This document shows positions 26,291-35,448 of a stretch of 64,000 bases of DNA, in pieces. This DNA is from JASHVB01 sp035535035. Lineage in GTDB: Bacteria > Pseudomonadota > Alphaproteobacteria > Acetobacterales > Acetobacteraceae. Under the pieces are notes generated by a model, which worked only from the letters and a program-made list of their open reading frames with translations, had not been told where the DNA came from and ran no database searches. The stretch spans positions 1-64,000 of the forward strand of contig DATLQW010000192.1 in assembly GCA_035535035.1 (NCBI GenBank), read 5' to 3'. The translations under genes were made by a program, and so were the position numbers. Position 1 is the first letter of the stretch. Each line of letters begins with the position of its first letter.

Positions 26291-26304
26291 TTGATCTCGA
26301 TCAA
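26291..26304 (+). promoter_or_regulatory. Perfect FNR/FixK (Anr)-type box
   Basis: TTGATCTCGATCAA matches the FNR/FixK consensus TTGAT-N4-ATCAA exactly. Its centre lies about 88 bp before the ATPase start codon, which leaves room for a class II promoter with the site near -41 and transcription starting around 26339. This suggests induction of the downstream P-type ATPase at low oxygen. Confidence 0.65.
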
Positions 26305-26385
26305 GGCGGCTATCGGCGCATGTTGCGATAAGGGACTCATTTGGCGCCGGAGCCGCCCTCTCTGATCCGCGCTGTGGAGGATCGA

Positions 26386-28986
26386 ATGGCCCCCGAGGTT
26401 TTCAGCCCAGCAGCTTCCGCGCCGCCTGACGGCGGAAACGCGGAGCAGTCCGGTGCGGCCGCCCGTCTTGCTGGGGCTCGTTTGCCGGGATTGACTGCTC
26501 GCGAGGCCGCCGAACGGCTGCGGCGCGACGGTCCGAACGAGTTGCCGCGCGGCAGCCGCCGCCGGCTCCCGCGCATCCTGCGCGACGTGCTGCGCGAACC
26601 GATGTTCGCCCTGCTGCTCGGCGCCGGGCTGATTTACCTGTTGCTCGGCGACCGGATCGAGGCGCTGCTGCTGCTGGTGTTCGCCTCCCTTTCGGTCGCG
26701 ATCGCAGTCGTCCAGGAAGCGCGGAGCGAGCACGTGCTGGATGCCCTGCGGGACCTGACCAGCCCGCGTGCCCTGGTGATCAGGGACGGCGAGCAACGGC
26801 GGATCGCCGGCCGGGAGGTGGTGCGCGGTGACCTTGTCCTGTTGGCGGAAGGCGACCGCGTGCCGGCCGATGCGCTATTGCTCGAGGCGCGCGACCTGCT
26901 GACCGACGAATCCCTGCTGACCGGCGAATCGGTGCCGGTCCGCAAGCAGGCAGTCGTGGCCGGGGCGGAGCCGGACAGGCACCCGGGCGGCGATGACCTG
27001 CCGCATGTGTTCTCCGGCACGATGGTGGTGCGCGGACAAGGCGTGGCGGAGGTGCTTGCGACCGGGCCGCACAGCGAGATCGGCCGCATCGGCCAGACGC
27101 TCGTGGAAATCGAGACGGCGCCGCCGAACCTCAGCCGGCAGACCGCCCGCATGGTGCGCGCCGCGGCGGCGATCGGCCTGGTCTGCTGCGGTCTCGTGGT
27201 CCTGCTCTACGGCCTGCTGCGCGGCTCGTGGCTGGATGCGCTGCTGGCGGGAATCGCGCTCGGCATGGCGATGCTGCCGGAGGAGTTTCCCCTGGTGTTG
27301 ACGGTGTTCATGGTCATGGGCGCCTGGCGCATGTCGCAGGCGCGTGTGCTGACACGCCGTGCCCCGGCCATCGAAACGCTGGGCGAAGCCACGATTCTGT
27401 GCACCGACAAAACCGGGACCCTCACCGAGAACCGCATGTCGGTTGCCGCATTGCAGGTGGATGGCGAGACGCTGGCAGTGGCCGAGGCGCAACCGCTGCC
27501 GCCTGAATTCCGTCGCCTGGCAGCAACCGCCGCGCTGGCCAGCGCGCCGGATGCCTACGACCCGATGGATCGGGCCTTCCAGGCACTCGCCGGCAGCACT
27601 GGGGAAGCGATCGAGGCCGGGACCCTGGTCCGGACCTATGGGCTGCGGCCCGATCTGCTGGCGGTGACGCAGGCATGGCGGCCATCGGCGGACGGCCCTT
27701 TGCGGGTTGCGGCGAAGGGCGCGCCGGAGGCCATCGCCCAGCTCTGCCGGTTGGACCAGGTCGCGCGGGACGCGCTGGCCCGCAAGGCCGATCGGCTTGC
27801 CGAGGCCGGCATGCGCGTCCTGGCGGTGGCCGAAGCGACCGCGCCAGGCGTGCCGCCTGACTCGCCGCATGATTTCGCTTTCCGCCTGCTGGGCCTCGCC
27901 GGGCTTGCCGACCCGCTGCGCCGCTCGGTGCCCGCCGCCATCGCCGAATGCCGGGCCGCCGGCATCCGGGTGGTCATGATCACCGGGGATTACGCGGTCA
28001 CCGCGCGCGCCATCGCCCGCCAGGCCGGGCTCGATGCCGAAGCGGTGCTGGACGGACCCGCCATCGCCCGGATGGGCGAAGCCGAACTGCGGGATGCCGT
28101 CCGGCGCGTCGGCGTCTTTGCCCGCATCGTGCCGGCGCAGAAGCTGCGCATCGTGCGGGCACTACAGGCGGGCGGCCAGGTCGTCGCGATGACCGGCGAC
28201 GGGGTGAACGACGCGCCCTCCCTGAAGGCCGCCGATATCGGCATCGCCATGGGCGGGCGCGGGACCGACGTGGCGCGCGAGGCATCGTCGCTGGTGCTGC
28301 TGGATGACGATTTCGGCTCCATCGTCCGGACGATCCGGCTCGGCCGGCGGATTTACGACAATTTGCGCAAGGCGATGGCCTACATCATCGCCGTCCACGT
28401 GCCGATTGCCGGGCTGGCGCTGCTGCCGCTGCTCACCGGCCTGCCGCTCATCTTCGGCCCGGTTCATATCGCCTTCCTGGAGATGGTGATCGACCCGGTG
28501 TGCTCGATGGTGTTCGAGGCGGAACAGGCGGAGGCCAGCGTCATGCGGCGTCCGCCGCGTGCCGTGGACAGTCCGCTGTTCTCGCCGGCGCTGGTCGGCT
28601 GGAGCCTGCTGCAGGGGGCGGTTGCCTTTCTCGCGCTTGCGGCGCTGTACGCGCTCGCGCTGCGCAACGGGCTGCCGGAAGCGGATGCGCGCGCGCTTAC
28701 CTTCGTTTCCCTGGTGCTGGTCGATCTGGGGCTGGTGCTGGTGAACCGCGGCTTCGAGGCGTCGCTGCGCGACCTGGTCGGCCAGCGCAACCGCGCCCTG
28801 ACATGGGTCTCGGCGGTGACCGTGGTGTTGCTGGCGCTGATCCTGGCCCTGCCGCTCGGCAGGGAGATGTTCCGCTTCGGTCCGCTGCACGCGGACGACC
28901 TCCTGCTGGTGGCCGCCATCGTCGTGGGTGTCGTGGTGGTGCTGGAGAGCCTCAAGCGCCTCTGGCGTAAGCGACTCGCCGGCTGA
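26386..28986 (+). CDS. Cation-transporting P-type ATPase (P2-like)
   Basis: An 866-aa inner-membrane ion pump. Features in order: N-terminal cation-ATPase domain (LTAREAAERLRRDGPNELPR), actuator loop with TDESLLTGESVPV (TGE), membrane helix 4 motif PEEFPLVLT in place of the PEGLP of Ca pumps, phosphorylation site DKTGTLT with Asp341, hinge TGDGVNDAPSLK, and six C-terminal helices. The transported ion cannot be assigned. An ATG with GGAGG upstream was preferred to an upstream TTG. The perfect FNR/FixK box ahead of it fits microaerobic induction, as known for similar ATPase genes in alphaproteobacteria. Confidence 0.92.
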   Translation: MAPEVFSPAASAPPDGGNAEQSGAAARLAGARLPGLTAREAAERLRRDGPNELPRGSRRRLPRILRDVLREPMFALLLGAGLIYLLLGDRIEALLLLVFASLSVAIAVVQEARSEHVLDALRDLTSPRALVIRDGEQRRIAGREVVRGDLVLLAEGDRVPADALLLEARDLLTDESLLTGESVPVRKQAVVAGAEPDRHPGGDDLPHVFSGTMVVRGQGVAEVLATGPHSEIGRIGQTLVEIETAPPNLSRQTARMVRAAAAIGLVCCGLVVLLYGLLRGSWLDALLAGIALGMAMLPEEFPLVLTVFMVMGAWRMSQARVLTRRAPAIETLGEATILCTDKTGTLTENRMSVAALQVDGETLAVAEAQPLPPEFRRLAATAALASAPDAYDPMDRAFQALAGSTGEAIEAGTLVRTYGLRPDLLAVTQAWRPSADGPLRVAAKGAPEAIAQLCRLDQVARDALARKADRLAEAGMRVLAVAEATAPGVPPDSPHDFAFRLLGLAGLADPLRRSVPAAIAECRAAGIRVVMITGDYAVTARAIARQAGLDAEAVLDGPAIARMGEAELRDAVRRVGVFARIVPAQKLRIVRALQAGGQVVAMTGDGVNDAPSLKAADIGIAMGGRGTDVAREASSLVLLDDDFGSIVRTIRLGRRIYDNLRKAMAYIIAVHVPIAGLALLPLLTGLPLIFGPVHIAFLEMVIDPVCSMVFEAEQAEASVMRRPPRAVDSPLFSPALVGWSLLQGAVAFLALAALYALALRNGLPEADARALTFVSLVLVDLGLVLVNRGFEASLRDLVGQRNRALTWVSAVTVVLLALILALPLGREMFRFGPLHADDLLLVAAIVVGVVVVLESLKRLWRKRLAG

Positions 28987-29427
28987 CTGCGCGCTGGGAG
29001 CGGCATTGCCACGCCTGCCGGGCGCGAACCTGGAGCTTGCCAGGGAAACTATGCCGGATGCGATTGTCACGGACGGCTCTCGCAAGATACGATCATCCTA
29101 ATGGCGTAAGGCGGTGCGAGCAAGGTCGATCACCCGGTTCGCGTGAGCGGTGCGGAACTGACCGGACGGATCATAATCGGCGATGTGGCGCTGCTCCGGC
29201 GATCAGTGCTCGAACTGCCGGAAACCGACTGGCCCGCACTATCGCTCGATTTGCATGCACTTTGTGGAATTGACTGGCCGGGTCACGGTTGACGCCATCG
29301 GTTCATATGAACATTACCATAATAACCGTCACTTGGAGGTCTGCCAAATTCCCCGTGTTCAACGGGGAACATGCATGCGATGGTGACCATTATTCATGGA
29401 ATGTCAATAAGTCCGCCGCCACCAACC
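28987..29427. other. 440-bp intergenic stretch with small palindromes
   Basis: Less GC-rich than its surroundings after 29280. It holds TTCATATGAA (29303-29312) and the hairpin CCCCGT-gttca-ACGGGG (about 29351-29367). A weak 49-codon frame (29143-29292, GTG start, ending DLHALCGIDWPGHG) looks protein-like but has no ribosome-binding site. No recognised gene. Confidence 0.4.
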
Positions 29428-29769
29428 CTACCCGCTCGCCCGTTGCTCCAGCCAATGCGACAATATGGAAACGGCGGTTTCGGCGGCAGGCAGTGCCGCA
29501 CGTTGCAAATCAGCCAAATGGCGCCGAACCGCCTCGACGACAGTCAGTCCGTCCTGCCGCGCAGCGACGAGCAATGGCAGCGCCTGATGGGACGCCAGCC
29601 ACACCGAGTACTCGTCCTCCGTCATTCCCAGAAACTCGGCCAACGGGCGCTGCTCGCTGTCATCCGACTCGTGCCAGTCATCGATGAAATCGTCGATCCG
29701 GTCGGCTGAAACCTTCCCACGCCAGTACAAATCGAGAAACGACAAACGCTTCGGTCGTACGTCAGACAC
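29428..29769 (-). CDS. Conserved-looking hypothetical protein, 113 aa
   Basis: A cytosolic, mostly helical, acidic-then-basic protein: SFLDLYWRGKVSADRIDDFI, DDWHESDDSEQRPLAEFLGM, TEDEYSVWLASHQALPLLVA. The block from LDLYWRGK to EDEYSVWL recalls small bacterial proteins often found in variable regions beside toxin-antitoxin or phage genes, but I cannot name the family. A fragment of another short frame lies immediately upstream on the same strand. Confidence 0.6.
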   Translation of the reverse strand: MSDVRPKRLSFLDLYWRGKVSADRIDDFIDDWHESDDSEQRPLAEFLGMTEDEYSVWLASHQALPLLVAARQDGLTVVEAVRRHLADLQRAALPAAETAVSILSHWLEQRASG

Positions 29770-29811
29770 GGATCCGCCTCCCCTTCCGCACAGGTTTGAT
29801 TCGGTCGCCGG

Positions 29812-29934
29812 TCATGGATCGGCGACACCCAGATGGCGCCCGCGCAAGTTGCAGATTTCGATTTCGCCGTACAACGCGTCCCAGATACGGAGAACCAAGG
29901 CGCGGCGGTCTCGCCAGCGCCGTTCGCCGTAAAT
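29812..29934 (-). pseudogene. Fragment of a small unknown protein
   Basis: A 40-codon frame without a normal start reads IYGERRWRDRRALVLRIWDA, then LYGEIEICNLRGRHLGVADP. The composition is that of a real protein and unlike the other frames here. It follows an in-frame TAA and ends 43 nt before the next gene start. It is probably the tail of a partner gene of the downstream 113-aa protein. Confidence 0.4.
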
Positions 29935-30513
29935 TTATCCCAGATACTCGCATCTGTCCAAGAAACTCGGTGTCGGGATTGGTCTGCGACCCACGCCGGC
30001 GCCCGCATCCAATCGTGCCGGCGATATCCATGGCCGCGTGTAATGAAGAATTCGCCAAGCAGCTTCGATGTGGTTGCAGCCTCACCGCGGACCAGCCGAT
30101 AAGCCTGAACGAGAGCCGTACGCCAATGTGATCAGCATCGCGTAGAGCACGGTGGCGGCAAACCTGTTCGCCCGTGCATCTCCTCGGCCAATGCGGCAAC
30201 ACGGCGACGTCAGCACGGTCGGTTGACAACGGCGGCGTGTTGTCACCGCGACAAATTGGGCGCTCTGCGCCGTGTTCGCCTGCCCCACGCTCCCCACCGG
30301 CGCGCCCAGCGTGTCGCCGGCGAAGCGCAGCCGCGCCGGCATGCGCCCCGGACCGTCGCAGCGATGCAGATGGAGATTGCGTCCCTGCGCGCGCAATGAC
30401 ACAAACCGAGCAATGTCAGGACCAGGACACCAGCCGGCCTGCACGGGAGCCAGCCCCGGCGGCTCCCGCACCGGCCGGCCGGCCCAAACAAGACTCGCAG
30501 GGAGGACACGCGC
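29935..30513. other. Gene-poor stretch before the alcohol dehydrogenase
   Basis: No convincing coding frame on either strand: the long open frames are antisense to, or out of phase with, the dehydrogenase. The GGGAGGA ribosome-binding site of the next gene lies at its right end. Promoters for the divergent genes presumably lie here. Confidence 0.4.
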
Positions 30514-31674
30514 GTGAGCCAGTCCAAGGTGAAGACCGACCCCGCCTTCCCGCTGCCCGACCGCATGCGGGCCTGGGTGCTGGACGATCCCGGACAGCTC
30601 AGCCTGGTGGAGAAGCCGGTGCCGATGCCGGGCCGCGCCGAGGTGCTGGTGCGCATCGATGCCGTGGCGATCTGCGCCACCGACCTGGAGATCATCGCGC
30701 ACGGCCCGCCGGCGCTGATCCGCGGCGGCCAGCCGTTCAACCAGAATTTTACCCCCGGCCACGAATACATGGGCACCGTGGCGGCGCTCGGCCCGGGGGT
30801 GGACGAGTACCGCATCGGGCAGCGCGTCACCGTGGAGATCCATGCCGGCTGCGGCCAGTGCAAGCGGTGCCGCGCGGGCATGTACACCGCCTGCCTCAAC
30901 TACGGACTGAACTACGGCGAGGTGGACAAGGGCCATCGTGCCAACGGCTTCACCACCGATGGCGGCTTCGCCGAATATGCCGTCAACAACATCAACACCC
31001 TGGTCGCCATCCCCGACAGCATGTCGGACGCCGAGGCGACTCTGGTGGTGACGGCAGGCACCGCGATGTACGGGCTGACCGAACTCGGCGGCCTGGTGGC
31101 GGGGGAAGGCGTCGCGGTACTGGGGCCGGGACCGATCGGCTTGCTCGGCGTCGCTGTCGCCAAGGCGCTGGGGGCGTCGCCGGTTGTTCTCACCGGGACG
31201 CGCGACAACCGGCTGCAGATCGGCCGCGCCTTGGGGGCCGACCACGTGGTGAACGTGCGCAACGAGGATGCGGTGGAGGCCGTGCGCCGCATCACCGGCG
31301 GCAAGGGGCTGGACTACGTGCTGGAATGCTCCGGCGCGCCCGACGCGATCAACCAGGCGGCGCGCATGCTGAACCGCGGCGGCCGCATCTGCCTCGCCGC
31401 CTTCCCGCACGAGCCGGCGCTGATCGACATCGCATACATCGTGCGCAACAACATCTACCTCTATGGCATCCGCGGCGAGGGCAAGAGCGCCACGCACCGC
31501 GCCGAGGCGTTCATGTCGCAGAAGCGCTTCGATGCCACGAAGATCCACACGCACAGCTTCGGCCTGCACGACCTGCCGACCGCGCTGCGCTATGCGCGCG
31601 AACGCATCGACGATGCGATCAAGGTGGTGGTGACGATGCGCGATGCCGAACTGGCGCGGCTGGCGGCGGAATAG
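30514..31674 (+). CDS. Zinc-dependent alcohol/polyol dehydrogenase (MDR family)
   Basis: A 386-aa medium-chain dehydrogenase. The catalytic zinc region is AICATDLEII and GHEYMGTV; the structural zinc lobe has four cysteines in GCGQCKRCRAGMYTACLNYG. The Rossmann fold follows (VAVLGPGPIGLLGVAVAKAL), then NQAARMLNRGGRICLAAFPH. It resembles sorbitol/threonine-type dehydrogenases, but the substrate is undetermined. The start is GTG with GGGAGGA upstream. It is convergent with the next oxidoreductase. Confidence 0.88.
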   Translation: MSQSKVKTDPAFPLPDRMRAWVLDDPGQLSLVEKPVPMPGRAEVLVRIDAVAICATDLEIIAHGPPALIRGGQPFNQNFTPGHEYMGTVAALGPGVDEYRIGQRVTVEIHAGCGQCKRCRAGMYTACLNYGLNYGEVDKGHRANGFTTDGGFAEYAVNNINTLVAIPDSMSDAEATLVVTAGTAMYGLTELGGLVAGEGVAVLGPGPIGLLGVAVAKALGASPVVLTGTRDNRLQIGRALGADHVVNVRNEDAVEAVRRITGGKGLDYVLECSGAPDAINQAARMLNRGGRICLAAFPHEPALIDIAYIVRNNIYLYGIRGEGKSATHRAEAFMSQKRFDATKIHTHSFGLHDLPTALRYARERIDDAIKVVVTMRDAELARLAAE

Positions 31675-31766
31675 GAACGAAGCCAGGTCCAGGCGTCGCA
31701 GCGCTTAACCTGGCGCGCAATGGCCTGGATGGCACCAGAGCCGAACCGGATCGCCGGCCATGGCGT

Positions 31767-32789
31767 TCACCGCGGGTCCGCCCCCACCCGCACCAGCAGC
31801 TTGCCGAAATTCCGCCCGCCGAGAATGCCGGCCAGCGCATCCGGCGCCTGCTCCAGCCCATCATGCACGTCCTCGCGATACGCCAGGCTGCCGTCGGCCA
31901 CCCAGGGTGCGGCCAGGTTGCGCCATTCCGCCAGCTTCTCCGGCTTGTCGGACACGATGAAGCCCTGGATCAGCACCCGCTTCCCGACGACAAAACCCAG
32001 GTTCGGGCCGGGGGGAAACTCCGCCTGGTTGTATTGCGACACCATCCCGCACATCGCCACCCGGGCGAACGGATTGAGCAATTCGAAGACGGCGGCCTGG
32101 ACCGCACCGCCGACATTCTCGAAATAGGCGTCGATGCCGTTGGGACAGCACGCCACCAACTCGCGGTGCAAATCCATCGAACGGTGATCGACGCAGTCGT
32201 CGAACCCCAGCGCCTCCTGTACGAACAGGCACTTCTCCGCCCCGCCGGCGACGCCTACCACGCGCGCGCCGGCACGCTTGGCCAACTGTCCGGCCACCGA
32301 GCCGACCGCACCGGATGCCGCCGAGATCACCACCGTCTCGCCGGCCTTCGGCTGGCAGATCTCGGTGATGCCGCGCCAGGCGGTGGCGCCAGGCATGCCC
32401 AGCACGCCGAGATACGCCGAAAGCGGCGCACCGTGCCGGCCGAGCTTCACCAGCCGGTCGCCTGGCGTGAGGCAGTGCGTCTGCCAGCCGCGCGCGCCGA
32501 CCACGACGTCGCCCGGCGCGAAGCGCGGATCGGCCGAGGCGATCACCTCCCCCACCGTCTCCCCCGTCATCACCTCGCCGAGCTGGATCGGCACGGCATA
32601 GGTCTGCTGTTCCCGCAGCCGGCCGCGCATATAAGGATCGATGGAGAGCCAGATCGTGCGGGTGACCACTTCGCCCGGATGCGGCCCCGGCACGGCATCC
32701 TCGCGCAGCGCGAAATCATCGGCGTCCGGCGCACCGGACGGGCGCCGCTTCAGCACCCAGGAACGGCGGATCGAGGTATTTTGGCTCAT
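31767..32789 (-). CDS. NADP-dependent MDR oxidoreductase (prostaglandin-reductase-like)
   Basis: A 340-aa zinc-free medium-chain reductase of the leukotriene B4 dehydrogenase/CurA type, which reduces double bonds of enones. Features: TRTIWLSIDPYMRGRL near residue 45, GMPGATAWRGI, nucleotide motif SAASGAVGSVAGQLAKRAGA, YFENVGGAVQAAVF, and the C-terminal GFIVSDKPEKLAEW and RNFGKLLVRV. The start at MSQNTSIRRSW was chosen because 26 upstream in-frame codons are not conserved in character. Confidence 0.9.
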   Translation of the reverse strand: MSQNTSIRRSWVLKRRPSGAPDADDFALREDAVPGPHPGEVVTRTIWLSIDPYMRGRLREQQTYAVPIQLGEVMTGETVGEVIASADPRFAPGDVVVGARGWQTHCLTPGDRLVKLGRHGAPLSAYLGVLGMPGATAWRGITEICQPKAGETVVISAASGAVGSVAGQLAKRAGARVVGVAGGAEKCLFVQEALGFDDCVDHRSMDLHRELVACCPNGIDAYFENVGGAVQAAVFELLNPFARVAMCGMVSQYNQAEFPPGPNLGFVVGKRVLIQGFIVSDKPEKLAEWRNLAAPWVADGSLAYREDVHDGLEQAPDALAGILGGRNFGKLLVRVGADPR

Positions 32790-33173
32790 ATGCGAGGCTC
32801 CGGACACAGCGAACGAACCGGATACTGCCCGGAACCGCGCATGGCGTCGATTGCCGTACGGAAACATCCGAATGGTGCCCTGGACGACGTTGTGGTGACA
32901 TTCGCCACAGTCCGGCCAAAGTCCGGGACATCAGTGCCGGAATCGGAGTATCTGTCGTGCGTCAGCCAGCCGCCGTCCGCGTCCGTAATGCCCAGTCCGG
33001 GGCGCCGGGCCGCCGCCGGGAACCGGAGATCGAGACATAATCCACCGGAATCCTCATGGCGATCGGAGTCGTCGCCACGCCGATACCAGGCTGGAACGCG
33101 GTTTGTGCCACCCTGGCCCGCCTCCACCAACCCACCCGGTGCACGCGTTGGCGATGCATTGAAGGATCGACCA
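32790..33173. other. Intergenic stretch, possible decayed frame
   Basis: Minus-strand frames give short protein-like pieces in two phases (MRIPVDYVSISGSR, then GLGITDADGGWLTHDRYSDS and PDFGRTVANVTTT), which may be a frameshifted relic of a small protein. I recognise no family. Otherwise unstructured. Confidence 0.3.
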
Positions 33174-33409
33174 TGGCTGTCATCGATATCCGTGCCGAAC
33201 CGTCCGGCCGCACCCGCGTGCTGTTCGACTTCCGCGCCGCCGCCCCCGGCTGCGACGACGCGGCGCGCATCGAGTTTGCGATGACGCAGTCACGCGGTGG
33301 AGCGCCGGCCCACCCGCCGGCGCCGCGCGCGGACCTTCAGGCCGCTTCGGCGCGCAACACCAGCCGGCCGGTCACCTTGCCGTCGCGCAGGCGCATCAGC
33401 GCGTCGTAG
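33174..33409 (+). CDS. Possible truncated hypothetical ORF
   Basis: The first 40 codons (MAVIDIRAEPSGRTRVLFDF, RAAAPGCDDAARIEFAMTQS) have strong third-position GC bias and a GAAGGA upstream, as in real genes. The rest runs antisense into the 3' end of the neighbouring dehydrogenase and loses that character. It is probably a gene start cut off by a rearrangement. Confidence 0.35.
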
Positions 33410-34398
33410 GCCTGGCTCTGCGGCACGGTCGCCACCGGCAGCGCCGGCAGCGTGCCGCCCTGCGCCAACGCGACCAACTCCCGCAGCTCCTTCGGATTGC
33501 CGACATAGCTGCCCTGCACGGTCAGCGCGCGGATCGCCATCAGCGGCAACGGGAGCGAAAGTTCGCCGCCGAACAGCCCGACCTGCACCAGCTTGCCGCC
33601 CTTGCGCAGCGCACCGAAGGCGAAGCGCGCGGTCTGCGTGCCGTTCACCAGGTCGATCACCGCCAGCACCGGCCCGCCGGCCGCCGCCATGATGCGCTTC
33701 GCCACGTCCTCGCCGTTGCCGTCCACCATCTTGTGCGCGCCAGCCTTCAGTGCCGCGTCGCGCTTCTCCGCGCTGATGTCCACCACGACGATGTGCTGGT
33801 GGCCCAGCGCCTTCAGCACCGCGATCGCGTTCAGGCCGAGTCCGCCGGCGCCGACCACGACGATTGCCTCCCGCGGCGGCAGCGGCATCGCCTTGCGGAT
33901 CGCCGAAAACACGGTGATGCCAGAGCATGCGTAGGTCGCCGCGACGGCGGGATCGAGGTTGCCGGGATCGACCAAATGGCGCGGATGCGGCGCGATGACA
34001 TGCGTGCCGTAGCCGCCATTCGCATACACGCCCAGGCTGCGCGGGACGAGGCACATGTTGTCCTCTTCCGCCAGGCACTTCTCGCACGTGCCGCAGCCGA
34101 GCCAGGGAAACACGATGCGCAGGTCGCCGACCTTCACCCCTTTTGCATCGGGGCCGAGCCTGGCGACGCGGCCGACGATCTCGTGCCCCATCGCCAGCGG
34201 CAGCGTGACGCCGCGATCCTTCAGCGACATTTTTTGCCCGCCGCCGAGATCGTAATAGCCGTCCCAGATGTGCAGGTCGGAGTGGCAGACGCCGCAATGC
34301 GTCACCTCGATCAGCACCTCGGTGCCTTTCGGCTCCGGCGTGGGGAGTTCGATTTCCTTCAGCGGTGCCCCGTTCTCGACCACGGCCCAGGCGCGCAT
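33337..34398 (-). CDS. Zinc-dependent alcohol dehydrogenase
   Basis: A 353-aa medium-chain dehydrogenase. The catalytic zinc ligands lie in THCGVCHSDLHIWDG and GHEIVGRV; the structural zinc cysteines lie in GCGTCEKCLAEEDNMC. The NAD-binding motif is VVVGAGGLGLNAIAVLKALG. ALRKGGKLVQVGLFGG and VQGSYVGNPKELRELVALA are typical of class III-like/bacterial alcohol dehydrogenases that oxidise primary alcohols or reduce aldehydes. The ATG of MRAWAVVENG was chosen over an upstream codon. It is transcribed divergently from the Xre/RES operon. Confidence 0.9.
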   Translation of the reverse strand: MRAWAVVENGAPLKEIELPTPEPKGTEVLIEVTHCGVCHSDLHIWDGYYDLGGGQKMSLKDRGVTLPLAMGHEIVGRVARLGPDAKGVKVGDLRIVFPWLGCGTCEKCLAEEDNMCLVPRSLGVYANGGYGTHVIAPHPRHLVDPGNLDPAVAATYACSGITVFSAIRKAMPLPPREAIVVVGAGGLGLNAIAVLKALGHQHIVVVDISAEKRDAALKAGAHKMVDGNGEDVAKRIMAAAGGPVLAVIDLVNGTQTARFAFGALRKGGKLVQVGLFGGELSLPLPLMAIRALTVQGSYVGNPKELRELVALAQGGTLPALPVATVPQSQAYDALMRLRDGKVTGRLVLRAEAA

Positions 34399-34466
34399 TG
34401 CCGGTCTCCTGTTCTGGCGTCGGGGCGATGGATAGCGCACGGGGGGGCGGGGTCAAGGGCGGGGCG

Positions 34467-34495
34467 TTGCGGTTCTGCCCAGGTGAGATTAAATA
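34467..34495 (+). promoter_or_regulatory. Sigma-70-like promoter of the Xre/RES operon
   Basis: TTGCGG and TAAATA are spaced by 17 bp. Transcription would start near 34502, too close for the upstream ATG at 34505 to be used well, which supports the antitoxin start at 34523. Confidence 0.5.
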
Positions 34496-34522
34496 TGGTT
34501 TCAGATGATCTCGGAGAGCCAG

Positions 34523-34963
34523 ATGTCCGTTGCCGCCGCTTCCGTCCCCGATCTTCTGGGCCTGCGCAAGCATGCCTCCCGTTCTGCGGCGCCGCTTGGC
34601 CTGATGAGCGAGGTCGAGAAAGGGCTGCCGCTGTCGGCGCTGGACCGGATTGCCCACACCGTGGCACCTGATGACTCAAGCTTTGCGCACCGTCTTGTGC
34701 CACGCGCTACGCTGGCGCGCCGACGTACCCAACCGTCACCGCGGCTGAACCCGGAAGAGAGTGCTCGCGTCGCCCGGCTTGCCTCGGTTTGGGCCTATGC
34801 CAAGGATATCTGGAAAAGCGACGAGGACACCCGCCGCTGGATGTTCGCGCCTCACATGCTGCTGGACATGCGTCGACCGATCGATGTGGTCCTGGCGAGT
34901 GAGTTCGGTCGGCCACTGGTCGAAAGCATTCTTGGCGGAATCAAATACGGCACCGCGGTGTGA
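34523..34963 (+). CDS. Xre/MbcA/ParS-type antitoxin
   Basis: A 146-aa antitoxin with an N-terminal Xre-like region and a C-terminal DUF2384 toxin-binding domain: ARVARLASVWAYAKDIWKSD, DEDTRRWMFAPHMLLDMRRP and IDVVLASEFGRPLVESILGG. These antitoxins repress their own operon and block a RES-domain toxin by inserting the C-terminus into its active site. The ATG at 34523 has GGAGAG upstream. Its 3' end overlaps the toxin gene by 4 bp. Confidence 0.9.
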   Translation: MSVAAASVPDLLGLRKHASRSAAPLGLMSEVEKGLPLSALDRIAHTVAPDDSSFAHRLVPRATLARRRTQPSPRLNPEESARVARLASVWAYAKDIWKSDEDTRRWMFAPHMLLDMRRPIDVVLASEFGRPLVESILGGIKYGTAV

Positions 34964-35448
34964 CGCCGCAGCGCCTTGACCGCGTCCTGACTGCCTTCCG
35001 AATCGGAGATCCAGATGGCGCCTATCCGATCTTCGATGCCACCGGTTCAGGCCTGTCGCCGGGCCGCTGGAATAGTTCCGCCAGCCAGATCATCTATGCA
35101 TCCGAGCATTATTCGACCGCGATGCTGGAAAAGCTTGTGCGCACCAGCGGGCGGCTACCGCCGAACCAGCACTTCATCCAAATCACCATCCCGAATGGCG
35201 TGACCTACGAAATGCTGAACCCGGCCCATCTGCCAGGATGGGATGCCGACAAGCCAGGCGTTTCGCAAACCTACGGGGAAACCTGGCATGGTTCGCGCCG
35301 ATCGCTACTGCTCCTGGTTCCGAGCGCCGTCGCGCGCATGGAACTTAACGTGCTGATCAACCCCGAACATCCAGAGTTTCTGCGCGTCACCCACAGCCTG
35401 CATCAGCCGGTATGGTGGGACCGGCGGCTGTTCAGTACGATAGCCTAG
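34960..35448 (+). CDS. RES-domain toxin (NAD+-degrading)
   Basis: A 162-aa RES-domain protein; characterised members destroy NAD+ by phosphorolysis or hydrolysis and arrest growth. Conserved pieces: TAFRIGDPDG with the active-site Arg, GSGLSPGRWN, IIYASEHYSTAMLEKLVRT with conserved Tyr and Glu, and a C-terminal stretch PEHPEFLRVTHSLHQPVWWD with the conserved Ser region. The start is a GTG inside the antitoxin end (GTGTGA). The module looks complete and functional. It is convergent, with a 4-bp overlap, to a nuclease-like gene. Confidence 0.92.
   Translation: MTPQRLDRVLTAFRIGDPDGAYPIFDATGSGLSPGRWNSSASQIIYASEHYSTAMLEKLVRTSGRLPPNQHFIQITIPNGVTYEMLNPAHLPGWDADKPGVSQTYGETWHGSRRSLLLLVPSAVARMELNVLINPEHPEFLRVTHSLHQPVWWDRRLFSTIA

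Noticed and set aside
28162..29085. 307-codon minus-strand frame opposite the P-type ATPase
   Set aside because: His/Gln/Arg-rich antisense shadow of a well-supported gene, no domain, no ribosome-binding site.
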